Positions 1 to 10,589 of a stretch of 64,000 nt of DNA are shown piece by piece. Numbering within the stretch: position 1 is the stretch's first letter; each line of letters begins with the position of its first letter. The DNA is from 2-02-FULL-48-14 sp041645035 (GTDB taxonomy: Bacteria; Patescibacteriota; Gracilibacteria; UBA1369; 2-02-FULL-48-14). The translations under genes were made by a program, and so were the position numbers. The DNA lies in NCBI GenBank assembly GCA_041645035.1, contig JBAZQU010000001.1, positions 1-64,000 on the forward strand, in the 5' to 3' direction. Below the pieces are notes generated by a model. It was not told the DNA's origin and searched no databases. It was given only the letters and a program-made list of their open reading frames with translations.

Positions 1-1
1 T

Positions 2-91
2 CTGGGCGTCGCCATTTTCATTTTCTCGCTGATGTGGTCGATGGGAACTTTGCAGGACTTTTTGCTCGGTACCTTCGGGAAGCTCATGTAA
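2..91 (+). CDS. C-terminal end of a membrane protein (5' partial)
   Basis: An open frame enters from the left edge and stops at TAA 89-91. The visible 29 residues are hydrophobic (LGVAIFIFSLMW...) and end in a short polar tail, as in a last transmembrane helix. Too little is visible to name the protein; a SecE-like or other small membrane protein is possible but not shown. Its stop is followed by a possible promoter for the next gene. Confidence 0.4.
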   Translation: MGVAIFIFSLMWSMGTLQDFLLGTFGKLM

Positions 92-96
92 AAGCA

Positions 97-124
97 TTGA
101 CAAACTCGAAATTATTGTTAAAGT
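97..124 (+). promoter_or_regulatory. Possible promoter for the small membrane protein gene
   Basis: TTGACA at 97-102 is followed after 16 bases by TAAAGT at 119-124. A second candidate -10, GATACT, lies at 134-139. Either would give a short leader before the ATG at 155. The -35 is perfect but the -10 is only moderate. Confidence 0.35.
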
Positions 125-154
125 TAAGCACTTGATACTTTAACGTTGTTGTAT

Positions 155-673
155 ATGACAGAAGCAGAAACAGGATCTCAGGATCAGTCTGAAGCCGGAA
201 AACCCAAAGCTCTTCTAAACTTCCTTCGTTCACCACGCGGTGTTGCTACTGGGATCGGTATTGCACTACTCGCTGCTGCTGTGGTTCTTGAACGTGACGT
301 GGACGACGTGGCAAAGGACGCTCAATGGGCTGTGGCTTCGTCACTTGTACCTTGTGGTGCACGTTTTGACGGCACCCCTAACATCGAGACTGATGGAGCA
401 CTTACCTTTGCATCTACGCAAGGTTTAGTTGCGAGCTCAGGGGCGGGGATGGATATAAACTGTTTAATTGGAAGGAATCCGGAAAGAGAAGACAGTATTC
501 GGCTTTTTTCCCTCCCCGAGGGTCGTGACTGCTCAGTCGTTACAATGGTGAACACAAGAGAATGTGATGGCGACGATTGCCACGTGCAGAACGCTAGTAT
601 CACGACTTCTATAGATTGCACGCCTGAATTGTTTGACCGCGAAGAAGAGGCTGCGGTGACTTCCGCCCAATAG
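155..673 (+). CDS. Hypothetical single-pass membrane protein
   Basis: I do not recognise this protein of 172 residues. The ATG at 155 is preferred over an in-frame TTG at 146. The N-terminus is acidic and Gln/Glu rich, then a basic stretch (SPRG) precedes one hydrophobic helix at about residues 31-49, giving a likely signal anchor. The remaining ~120 residues would lie outside the membrane and carry six cysteines (in VPCGA, DINCLIG, GRDCSV, ECDGDDC, SIDCTP), so disulphides are plausible. The C-terminus is acidic. It stands alone between the preceding gene end and the rRNA promoter, with no operon partner that would indicate a role. Confidence 0.6.
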   Translation: MTEAETGSQDQSEAGKPKALLNFLRSPRGVATGIGIALLAAAVVLERDVDDVAKDAQWAVASSLVPCGARFDGTPNIETDGALTFASTQGLVASSGAGMDINCLIGRNPEREDSIRLFSLPEGRDCSVVTMVNTRECDGDDCHVQNASITTSIDCTPELFDREEEAAVTSAQ

Positions 674-705
674 CTCCACTGAACGATAGGCCAAGTAAAT
701 TCCTA

Positions 706-734
706 TTGACTTCACCGAGTGGCCTTCTTATAAT
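706..734 (+). promoter_or_regulatory. Consensus sigma70-type promoter of the 23S-5S rRNA transcript
   Basis: TTGACT (706-711), a 17-base spacer and a perfect TATAAT (729-734) form a near-ideal promoter. The start should be near 741. It lies about 260 bp upstream of the 23S 5' end, and the next DNA contains a terminator, so it may drive either the rRNA or a separate short RNA. Confidence 0.85.
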
Positions 735-740
735 ATCCCA

Positions 741-997
741 GCTTAATCCGTTTAATGACGCTGATCCATTTACCCTAGAGTTTCAAACCATATAGGTCCT
801 TTGGACCGTTTGAGCTTCTAGGGTGTATGGAGACATACGCCCTTTTTGTTCCTTGAAAATTCGGGACTTGAACTGAAACGACATCAACCATTCAGTTCAA
901 GTGAACAAAATTATTTTTATATAGTTGAACCGAGATTGTAACGGTTTCAACTAATTATTCTTTCAAATTGTCATAAAAAAGCACGGAAGATGACGTT
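741..997 (+). promoter_or_regulatory. Hairpin-rich rRNA leader (possible attenuator or short ncRNA)
   Basis: This non-coding stretch holds four hairpins. Hairpin A pairs CCCTAGA 773-779 with TCTAGGG 817-823, with inner helices CAAAC/GTTTG and GGTCC/GGACC. Hairpin B (821-842) is an intrinsic terminator and shares GGG 821-823 with hairpin A, so A and B exclude each other. Hairpin C pairs 12 bases at 867-878 with 891-902 perfectly. Hairpin D pairs AGTTGAACCG near 923 with CGGTTTCAACT ending near 952. The 3' arm of C can also pair with the 5' arm of D. A second weak promoter (TTCAAG 896-901, TATATA 918-923) may lie downstream of the terminator. The sequence just before 998 pairs with that after 3963, as in an rRNA processing stem. 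Confidence 0.55.
821..850 (+). terminator. Intrinsic terminator between promoter and 23S
   Basis: GGGTGTATG (821-829), loop GAGA, CATACGCCC (834-842) and TTTTTGTT (843-850) make a nine-pair stem (one T-G) followed by a T tract. It is complete and in the sense orientation for the upstream promoter. Confidence 0.7.
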
Positions 998-3963
<2,966 letters not shown>

Positions 3964-4041
3964 TTAATGTTTTCTTTCGTCTTTTTTGTGACAATTTGGA
4001 AGAATAATGCCGGACGCAGTCCGGTGCTAAAAAGCGGTTTT

Positions 4042-4160
<119 letters not shown>

Positions 4161-4180
4161 TAAGCTGCTTTTTTTTGATC

Positions 4181-4296
4181 CCGAATTTCCTTTTTTCTTT
4201 CTCCGCTCAACCTGGGAGCGAAAGAACTCAGATGCATGATCTTCGTTCTTTCTTCCTTAGTTTTACGGTTTTGCAGAGAAAGAAAAAAGGAAACGG
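4181..4296 (-). repeat. Structured intergenic element R1 (type A, minus orientation)
   Basis: Perfect 18-bp arms at 4186-4203 and 4276-4293 enclose a second stem, GAAAGAAC (4220-4227) with GTTCTTTC (4245-4252). Inside that is a loop with AGAT...ATCT around GCATG. Read on the minus strand, the core has the landmarks shared with R3-R5: AACCGTAA, AAGGAAG, ACGA, GATCATG, GAGT and GCTCC. The outer arms are unlike those of other copies, yet still perfectly complementary. It lies just after 5S and before R2. Confidence 0.8.
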
Positions 4297-4297
4297 G

Positions 4298-4366
4298 GCT
4301 AAAACCACCGGCTTAGGAAGCATTAAACCCATCCGCTCCCATGCTGACGAAGCCGGTGGTTTTAGT
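4298..4366 (+). repeat. Structured intergenic element R2 (type B, plus orientation)
   Basis: Perfect 16-bp arms (4299-4314 and 4350-4365) enclose a short core: AGGAA, then GCAT...ATGC (4320-4323 with 4341-4344) around a loop ending CTCCC, then TGACGA. R7 and R8 share this layout (GAA-stem-TGA/CGA), with the inner stem changed to GTAC/GTAC or GCAC/GTGC. The GA facing GA beside the inner stem could form tandem sheared G-A pairs. It forms the second half of an inverted pair with R1. Confidence 0.75.
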
Positions 4367-4393
4367 ATACCTGTTTCAAATCTCCTGAATTTG

Positions 4394-4402
4394 TGCTATA
4401 CT
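4394..4402 (+). promoter_or_regulatory. Extended -10 promoter of the pilus operon
   Basis: TGC directly precedes TATACT (4397-4402). The -35 (TTTCAA, 4374-4379) is weak. Transcription would start near 4409, upstream of the ATG at 4435; this rules out the in-frame TTG at 4393 as the pilB start. Confidence 0.6.
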
Positions 4403-4434
4403 TAGCAGATTGGAATAAGATAAAAACCAAAAAT

Positions 4435-6132
4435 ATGGCCGTTCACGATGATGCGCTCAGGGACAAGCTCATCCAAAAAGGGCTTATGGATGCCAAAACT
4501 TTGGAAAAACTGCAGGCTTCGTTGAAGTCGCAGGGAGGGTCTTTAGAAAAAATCCTTTTTGAGCGTGAAATTTTGCCGGATGAAGTGCTGGGCGCTCTCG
4601 TTGCCGAACTTTATGAAGTTCCTTTCATTTCATTGAAGGACAAAGCCGTTTCCAATGAGCTTCTGGAAATGGTGCCTTATTCCGTGGCTTCTCATCAATT
4701 TGTGATCCCGTTTGAGAAAAAGGATCAGGAGCTCCACGTCGCCTTCAATAATCCTCACGATTATGAGCTGATCAACTTTTTGGAGAACAAAACGGATTTA
4801 AAAATCGTTCCCTATTACGCAACGCAAAGAGATCTGCAGGCTTCGCTGAAGGTTTATAACCGTAATGTGAACGAGAAGCTCGACACTTTGCTTCAAGGGG
4901 CCTTGAGCGACACAAAAAAGTTGGAATCCCTAAAAGACGCTTCTCAAATTGTGGATACGGTTATTCTGCTCGCTTACCAAAGTGAAGCTTCCGATATTCA
5001 TTTGGAAAATCATAAAAACCTTTTTGTGGTAAGGTACCGCATTGATGGTATTTTACACACGGTTGCCGAATTACCCATCGCCATTGCAGACCTGATTATT
5101 TCGCGTATTAAGGTTTTGGCCAAGCTTAGGCTTGACGAGCATCGAGCCGCGCAAGACGGCCGTTTTAAGATCGTCTTGGAGGGGAATGAAATCACGCTTC
5201 GTGTCTCCATTCTCCCGACCTATGACGGAGAAAAAACGGTACTTCGTTTACTCAGTTCCGCCAGGCAGGAATTGGATTTGGAAGCGTTTGGTTATTCTCC
5301 AAAAAATCTGGAACTTATTAAAAACAATATCCGAAAAACCAATGGAATTATTCTGATGACCGGTCCCACGGGTAGCGGTAAAACCACCACGCTGTATTCC
5401 ATTATAAAAATCCTCAACACATCCGAGGTGAATATTTCAACGATTGAGGATCCGATTGAATACCGTTTGGACCGCGTTAATCAAACTCAAGTCAATCCCA
5501 AGGCGAATCTTACCTTTGGGAACGGACTTCGGTCTTTACTCCGTCAGGATCCGGACATTGTGATGGTGGGGGAGATCCGTGATGAAGAAACGGCGAGCAT
5601 AGCCATTAATGCCGCGCTCACCGGACACTTGGTTTTGGCTACGCTGCACACCAATGACGCGGCTTCCACGCTACCTCGACTTATGGAGATGAAAGTGGAA
5701 AACTTTTTGGTCTCCGCGACGGCGAAGCTGGTAGTGGCTCAACGTCTGGTCCGAAAAATCTGCGAAAAATGTAAAGTTTCTTATAAAGTCACGGCTGAAC
5801 AACTGAAAGACGTGGAGAAGAAAAACAATGTTAAAGACGACTTGAGCAAAGTTTTCTCCGGTCTCCAAAACTCTGCTGACGGCTCCTTTACCCTCTACAA
5901 AGGGCAGGGATGTGAGGCGTGCAGCGGTGGATTCAAAGGAAGAACCGCCATTTGTGAAGTGATGGAAATTTCCGATGAAATACGGAAGAAAATTTTGGAT
6001 AATGACTCTCCGACTCAAATCGAGGAAGTTGCAATTAAGGAAGGAATGGTTCCTCTTTTTATTGACGGGATGAGCAAAGTCCTTCAAGGAATTACCAGCA
6101 TCGAAGAAGTCCTTCGAGTAATGCGCTCATAA
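4435..6132 (+). CDS. pilB: Type IV pilus assembly ATPase PilB
   Basis: This is the cytoplasmic hexameric ATPase that powers pilus extension. The protein has 565 residues from the ATG at 4435. Residues ~1-150 form an MshEN/PilB N-terminal domain. The motor domain follows, with Walker A GPTGSGKTTT (~308), an acidic Walker B/Asp box DIVMVGEIRDEE (~375) and the His box TGHLVLATLHTND (~395-408). CEKC (~442) and CEAC (~493) are the zinc-binding cysteine pairs typical of PilB and GspE. It heads an operon and overlaps pilC by one base (TAATG). No pilT retraction ATPase is in the window. Length and motifs all fit a functional PilB. Confidence 0.95.
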   Translation: MAVHDDALRDKLIQKGLMDAKTLEKLQASLKSQGGSLEKILFEREILPDEVLGALVAELYEVPFISLKDKAVSNELLEMVPYSVASHQFVIPFEKKDQELHVAFNNPHDYELINFLENKTDLKIVPYYATQRDLQASLKVYNRNVNEKLDTLLQGALSDTKKLESLKDASQIVDTVILLAYQSEASDIHLENHKNLFVVRYRIDGILHTVAELPIAIADLIISRIKVLAKLRLDEHRAAQDGRFKIVLEGNEITLRVSILPTYDGEKTVLRLLSSARQELDLEAFGYSPKNLELIKNNIRKTNGIILMTGPTGSGKTTTLYSIIKILNTSEVNISTIEDPIEYRLDRVNQTQVNPKANLTFGNGLRSLLRQDPDIVMVGEIRDEETASIAINAALTGHLVLATLHTNDAASTLPRLMEMKVENFLVSATAKLVVAQRLVRKICEKCKVSYKVTAEQLKDVEKKNNVKDDLSKVFSGLQNSADGSFTLYKGQGCEACSGGFKGRTAICEVMEISDEIRKKILDNDSPTQIEEVAIKEGMVPLFIDGMSKVLQGITSIEEVLRVMRS

Positions 6133-7343
6133 TGACAAAACAATTCAAATACAAAATTGGTGACAAGGCGGGTGCCGAAAGTAAAGGCATTCTTGAAGCG
6201 GAAACGGAAAGAGACGCGATTCGCCGCCTTACGCAAGCCGGCCATACGGTGGTTTCTATTCGAGAGGTCAAGAAAGGGGGTATCCCTTTTTGGGAGAAAC
6301 CGCACCTCAGTTTTGAGGATAAAATGCTTTTTGCCAAACAATTGGCGACCTTGATCCGCGCCGGAATAACCATTACCGAATCCCTGCAGATTTTGGCTTC
6401 TCAAACCCCTCAGGCTCGGAACCGCCAAATGTATGAAAATATTTTAAACAGTGTGAGGGCGGGTCAAACTTTGTCGGAAAGTATGAAGGTTTATGACTAC
6501 GTTTTTTCCGATCTGTTCATCAGCATGATCGAAACCGGCGAAAAGAGCGGAACACTCGATCAAATTTTGGACTATCTCGATGAACAACTCGACAAAGAAT
6601 ATGAGCTTAGAAAGAAAGTGGTCTCGGCCTTTATTTATCCGGCGGTAATTTTGAGTATTACTTTGCTCCTTAGTCTTGGGATCATTTTCTTCATCATGCC
6701 CAAGATCACAGATATTTTTACGTCGTTTGAGGTTAAATTACCACTTCCCACACGAATCCTCATTGGGATTAGCAATTTACTCACAGAGCAGCCGCTTCTG
6801 ACTTTTGGGGGAGGGGCACTTTTTATTGCTCTTATTGTTTTTCTCTTGAAATGGAAGACCCTGAAACCCCATAGGGATTGGATAGCGTTGCATTTGCCCG
6901 TTTTTGGAAAGGTCATCCATTATGCCAGTCTGGCTCAATTCTCGCGGACGCTCACGTCACTTTTACAGTCCGGGATGCCTCTTACAAAAGCTTTGAATGT
7001 AATCGCGAGTATGATGAGCAATACCTTGTATAAAGAAGCTATTCGTAATTCCGCCGCAAAAGTGGAACAAGGAGGGCAGCTGGGTGAGGCCTTTGAAGGA
7101 CAGGAAAAATTATTTCCCATACTTGCGGTAAAAATGCTCTACGTGGGTGAAAAAACCGGAAGCTTGGAAACTACCATGAAGCAATTGGCTCTGTTGTACG
7201 AAAAGGACGTGGATAACATCACAAGGAACTTAACGGTACTTCTTGAACCTATTTTATTGGTGTTTATGGGAATGATGGTGGGAGGCGTAGCCATCTCTAT
7301 TATTTTGCCAATTTATCAGTTGCCTAACCTTATTTCGCGATGA
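6132..7343 (+). CDS. pilC: Type IV pilus inner-membrane platform protein PilC
   Basis: PilC is the polytopic membrane protein that couples the PilB motor to pilin assembly. At 403 residues it has the normal family length. Two GspF/PilC repeats are visible at about residues 65-190 and 268-390, each with the pattern of FA.QLATLIRAGI / FSRTLTSLLQSGM. Hydrophobic helices lie near residues 165-190, 215-237 and 370-395. The start overlaps the pilB stop, and its own stop overlaps the next start as ATGA, so translation is probably coupled. Confidence 0.95.
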   Translation: MTKQFKYKIGDKAGAESKGILEAETERDAIRRLTQAGHTVVSIREVKKGGIPFWEKPHLSFEDKMLFAKQLATLIRAGITITESLQILASQTPQARNRQMYENILNSVRAGQTLSESMKVYDYVFSDLFISMIETGEKSGTLDQILDYLDEQLDKEYELRKKVVSAFIYPAVILSITLLLSLGIIFFIMPKITDIFTSFEVKLPLPTRILIGISNLLTEQPLLTFGGGALFIALIVFLLKWKTLKPHRDWIALHLPVFGKVIHYASLAQFSRTLTSLLQSGMPLTKALNVIASMMSNTLYKEAIRNSAAKVEQGGQLGEAFEGQEKLFPILAVKMLYVGEKTGSLETTMKQLALLYEKDVDNITRNLTVLLEPILLVFMGMMVGGVAISIILPIYQLPNLISR

Positions 7344-7792
7344 AAAAAAGAGCATTTACTTTACTTGAAATGTTGGTGGTTTTTACCCTCATGGGGATTA
7401 TGTTTGGTTTGGTTATTTTGTATTCTCAAGTCACTCAGGTTAGGGCCGATCTCTATGGTCAGGTGGATGAGTTCGTTTCTTATGCGAGACTGGTGCAAAG
7501 CGATGCGGCGAGCGGAAAGGACAATCTTCCACAGGGGATTCATTTGGGGATCGGTTCCTACACTCTTTTTTCCGGGGCCGTGTATGACCCTTCCGACACG
7601 TCGAACACTTTGCTTGAACTCCCGCCAACGCTTGAAATCCAGAACATTACTTTGAATGGGGCCGGGTCGGACATTTTGTTCAGTCCCCCTTATGGCGAAA
7701 CCGATACCTATGGGTCTTTCAATTTTGCCTCACTTTCCACCGGTAAAACAGTCTTAATAACCATCAGCGCCAATGGGACGATTGACTATTAA
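7340..7792 (+). CDS. Type IV pilin-like protein (pseudopilin)
   Basis: The 150-residue protein begins with a short basic leader and a class III prepilin motif, KKRA|FTLLEM, with Glu at position +5 of the mature protein. About 20 hydrophobic residues follow for membrane storage and packing in the pilus. The rest is a small globular domain without recognisable family features, resembling GspH/FimT-type minor pilins. It overlaps pilC by four bases and is followed by three more pilin-like genes, which suggests a minor-pilin priming complex. The exact minor-pilin class is inferred. Confidence 0.85.
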   Translation: MKKRAFTLLEMLVVFTLMGIMFGLVILYSQVTQVRADLYGQVDEFVSYARLVQSDAASGKDNLPQGIHLGIGSYTLFSGAVYDPSDTSNTLLELPPTLEIQNITLNGAGSDILFSPPYGETDTYGSFNFASLSTGKTVLITISANGTIDY

Positions 7793-9677
7793 ACGATTGA
7801 AAATCAAGCAAGCTTTTTCTCTCATTGAGATCTTGCTCGCCATTTTTATATTTACTTTGTTTTCAACGGCTATTGTGTATGTATCGCTGGATACGGCTTC
7901 TAGAGCGACTCAAGTGGAGCTCAAAAACGAAGCCCTGCTTTATGCGGAAGAAGGCCTTGAGGCGGCGCGCAACATTCGCGACCGAAATTTCTTAGATTTG
8001 GTTTCAGGGTCGTATGGACTCAGTTTTTCGGCGGATACATGGGCGCTGGTTGCCGCGCCGGAAACTATTGACGATTACTATCAACGAACGATGCTTATTG
8101 AAGACGTTTATCGTGATGGAAATGGCGATATTGCCGAGACAGGAACGCTGGATGCGGAGACGAAAAAAATTACCGTGACAGTGACGTGGAATTGGAAAGG
8201 TTTGCTTCCCAAATCGACCTCACTCAGTTCCTATTTAACCAACTGGACCGGAGACGAATGGATGCAAACCACCTGCACGGAATTCGCCGCCGGAAGTTTT
8301 GAAGACACGGGAAGTCAAGCCAGCGTTTCGCCTCCGGCAGACAATTGTGCTATTAGGCTGAGCCTCGTGGAGGGGCAAAGCGACTTTTTCTGTTCTGTGG
8401 ACGCAGGGTCTCATGGAACAGACGTTGTAGTCTCGGACAATTACGCCTACTTCACCAGTGGAAGTTCCTACGATGGTCTCTTCATTGCGGATCTTTCCAC
8501 CTTGATCGAAGAAGGTGAAGGCGAACATCATCATGAGGAAGGGGATTGTGATGACGATGCATTTGACGTCGAAGAACTCGACATCGGAGGGAAGGGGCGC
8601 TATTTAGTGAGAAGCGGAAACTATCTTTACATCGGGGTCCAAAATTCAAGCGAAGGGCTCGCCGTGGTGGATGTTACCGATCCTAGTAACCCACACCTGG
8701 TAAAACAAATCAATCTGGGAGGCTACGGTAACCAACCGATTGTGAGCGGAAGTACTCTATTCATGGGCGTTGAAAAAAGCAGCAACAGTTTTGTGGCCTA
8801 CGATATCAGCACACCCAGTAACCCTACGCTTTTAGGTTCTTACAATCCCAGTGCAGCCACGCGAACCGTGGAAGTGAATGGAAATTACGCTTACCTCGGA
8901 GTAGATAGCTCCTCTTCGACTCTCCGCGTAGTTAATATTTCAAATCCTGCATCTATAACTTATGTCGCAGCATTAGGGGTATCAGCAAGAGCTTACGCTT
9001 TGGAATACTATGCTTCGGTTTTGTATATGGGGACGGACAACAGCGGCAGTTCGTTGAAGGTGGTCAACCTTAGCAATCCGGCAAGCCCCAGTTTAACCAC
9101 TTCAATCAACGTGAGTGGGGCGATACAGGACCTCAAAGTGGAGGGCGGCTATTTATATGCCCCGATGAATGTTACGAATAACGCTTTGGCGGTTCTTAAT
9201 GTGAGTACGCCATTAAGCCCTGTGATTACCTACTACGCAGACCTTACGGGTAAAGGGACCGGGGTGGACACGACGGTGGATAATGTGTTTTTAAGCATCG
9301 ATACCAACAATAGAGGCTTGGTTATTGAGGAGACCGTGAATGTGGAACTTGCGAGTCCCGGCACCTTTACTTCGGAAGCTTTGGACACGGGAAGTGCGGA
9401 TACGCGTTATAATTTTATTGAATGGGAAGCGGTAATCCCTCCAACAGGTTCTCTGGCTTTTCAAATTCGTACTGCCGATACTTTGGCCCATATCAGCTCG
9501 GCTACTTGGGCAGGCCCCGATGGAACCAGTGCTACTTTTTATGATGTTTCTCCGACTGTCATTGTACTCAGCCCTACTCGAACGGGAGAACGCTATGTGC
9601 AAGTTCGAATGACCATGACTTCCGATGGAGTTTCCACGCCGGTTCTTGAAAGTTTTTCCGTTAACTACAATCCATGA
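7773..9677 (+). CDS. Giant pseudopilin carrying a beta-propeller-like LVIVD domain
   Basis: This has a prepilin start (IKQA|FSLIEI, Glu +5, then a hydrophobic helix) but runs to 634 residues where pilins have 130-200. After a ~170-residue pilin-like part come at least five repeats with the LVIVD signature (VVDVTDPSNP, AYDISTPSNP, VVNISNPAS, VVNLSNPASP, VLNVSTPLSP) at about 280-500, a fold expected to make a propeller. A loop at ~246-266 is rich in His, Asp and Glu (EGEHHHEEGD). A C-terminal module (FTSEALDTGS...W) resembles those found in surface proteins. It is probably a tip or adhesin pilin, analogous in position to PilY1 but fused to the pilin. The ATG at 7773 overlaps the previous gene by 20 bases; an in-frame TTG at 7797 is possible. 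Confidence 0.85.
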   Translation: MGRLTIKRLKIKQAFSLIEILLAIFIFTLFSTAIVYVSLDTASRATQVELKNEALLYAEEGLEAARNIRDRNFLDLVSGSYGLSFSADTWALVAAPETIDDYYQRTMLIEDVYRDGNGDIAETGTLDAETKKITVTVTWNWKGLLPKSTSLSSYLTNWTGDEWMQTTCTEFAAGSFEDTGSQASVSPPADNCAIRLSLVEGQSDFFCSVDAGSHGTDVVVSDNYAYFTSGSSYDGLFIADLSTLIEEGEGEHHHEEGDCDDDAFDVEELDIGGKGRYLVRSGNYLYIGVQNSSEGLAVVDVTDPSNPHLVKQINLGGYGNQPIVSGSTLFMGVEKSSNSFVAYDISTPSNPTLLGSYNPSAATRTVEVNGNYAYLGVDSSSSTLRVVNISNPASITYVAALGVSARAYALEYYASVLYMGTDNSGSSLKVVNLSNPASPSLTTSINVSGAIQDLKVEGGYLYAPMNVTNNALAVLNVSTPLSPVITYYADLTGKGTGVDTTVDNVFLSIDTNNRGLVIEETVNVELASPGTFTSEALDTGSADTRYNFIEWEAVIPPTGSLAFQIRTADTLAHISSATWAGPDGTSATFYDVSPTVIVLSPTRTGERYVQVRMTMTSDGVSTPVLESFSVNYNP

Positions 9678-10180
9678 TTAAAAATAGAGCCTCCACTACT
9701 CTCATCGAAATTCTGGTCTACTTCGCCATTTTGGCCCTGTTTTTAACGGCAGCTTTTTCTTTTGCCCTGCAGATAGTCAACATCAGCGAGCTGTCTTCTC
9801 GAATGTACGAACTGGAGTCTCAGTCCGCCTTTATTCAGGAGAAAATGAAAACGGCCATTTTGACGGCCGAAAGTGTTGATACGGTTAATAGCCTATTTGA
9901 TTCCGATGCAGGAGTGCTGTCCCTCACGATGAGCGATGTCGGTAGCAATCCAACGATCTTTTCGTTTTCAGACGGGCAGATTCTTATGCAAGAAGGGGCA
10001 AATCCTGCCGAACCTTTGCACTCATCCTTTCTTGAAGTGAGCTCGCTTCGATTTCACCGCATTACCTACGATAAAACGCCGGACCAAATTCAAGTGGATG
10101 CCATGCTTATTATACTTTCGGATCTGGCGAATACCGACGCCGACCTTTCTTTACACTTCACGATTTCCCTACGTCCATGA
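9674..10180 (+). CDS. Type IV pilin-like protein (pseudopilin)
   Basis: The 168-residue protein overlaps the preceding gene by four bases. It has a basic leader and prepilin motif (KNRA|STTLIEI) with Glu in the conserved position, followed by a hydrophobic helix and a Glu-rich amphipathic stretch (~40-60). This layout resembles GspJ/PilW minor pilins. Serine in place of phenylalanine at mature position +1 is slightly unusual. It probably belongs to the same minor-pilin complex as its neighbours. Confidence 0.8.
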   Translation: MIKNRASTTLIEILVYFAILALFLTAAFSFALQIVNISELSSRMYELESQSAFIQEKMKTAILTAESVDTVNSLFDSDAGVLSLTMSDVGSNPTIFSFSDGQILMQEGANPAEPLHSSFLEVSSLRFHRITYDKTPDQIQVDAMLIILSDLANTDADLSLHFTISLRP

Positions 10181-10566
10181 AAAACAAACACGCTTCTATT
10201 TCGCTCATCAGTTTGCTCATCATTTCGGCGTTTACCCTTATTCTTGTAGTAGCGGCATCGGTTTCGGGAATTTCAAACTATGACCAGTCTTTTAATTTTG
10301 ATTCTTCTAAAATCAGCTATTACACCGCAGAGGCGTGTTTGGAGGAGGCTTTGTTTCGCACAGAACAGGACACGGCGTTCATAAGCGCTTCACTCACATT
10401 GGATGCGGATACCGATTGCTCTATAACCGTTACCGGCAGTAATCCCAAGACCATTACCGTTACGGTGAATTTTCTGGATTATAGCCAGACCTTTGAGGCT
10501 AGCGTTTCCATCACCCAAACCGGCCAGATTTATAACAGTGAACTTTTAACTTGGGAAGAAATTTAG
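10177..10566 (+). CDS. PilX/GspK-like minor pseudopilin
   Basis: The 129-residue protein overlaps the preceding gene by four bases (ATGA). It has a short basic leader and a long hydrophobic N-terminal helix (SLISLLIISAF), but no glutamate at +5. It then carries SYYTAEACLEEALF, matching the A(Y)YxAExGLE signature of PilX N-terminal domains. Absence of Glu+5 is typical of GspK-type subunits, which cap the pilus tip. Two cysteines (in AEACLE and DTDCSI) could form a disulphide. Confidence 0.75.
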   Translation: MKNKHASISLISLLIISAFTLILVVAASVSGISNYDQSFNFDSSKISYYTAEACLEEALFRTEQDTAFISASLTLDADTDCSITVTGSNPKTITVTVNFLDYSQTFEASVSITQTGQIYNSELLTWEEI

Positions 10567-10589
10567 TGTAAGATACTTTCACCACAGCC

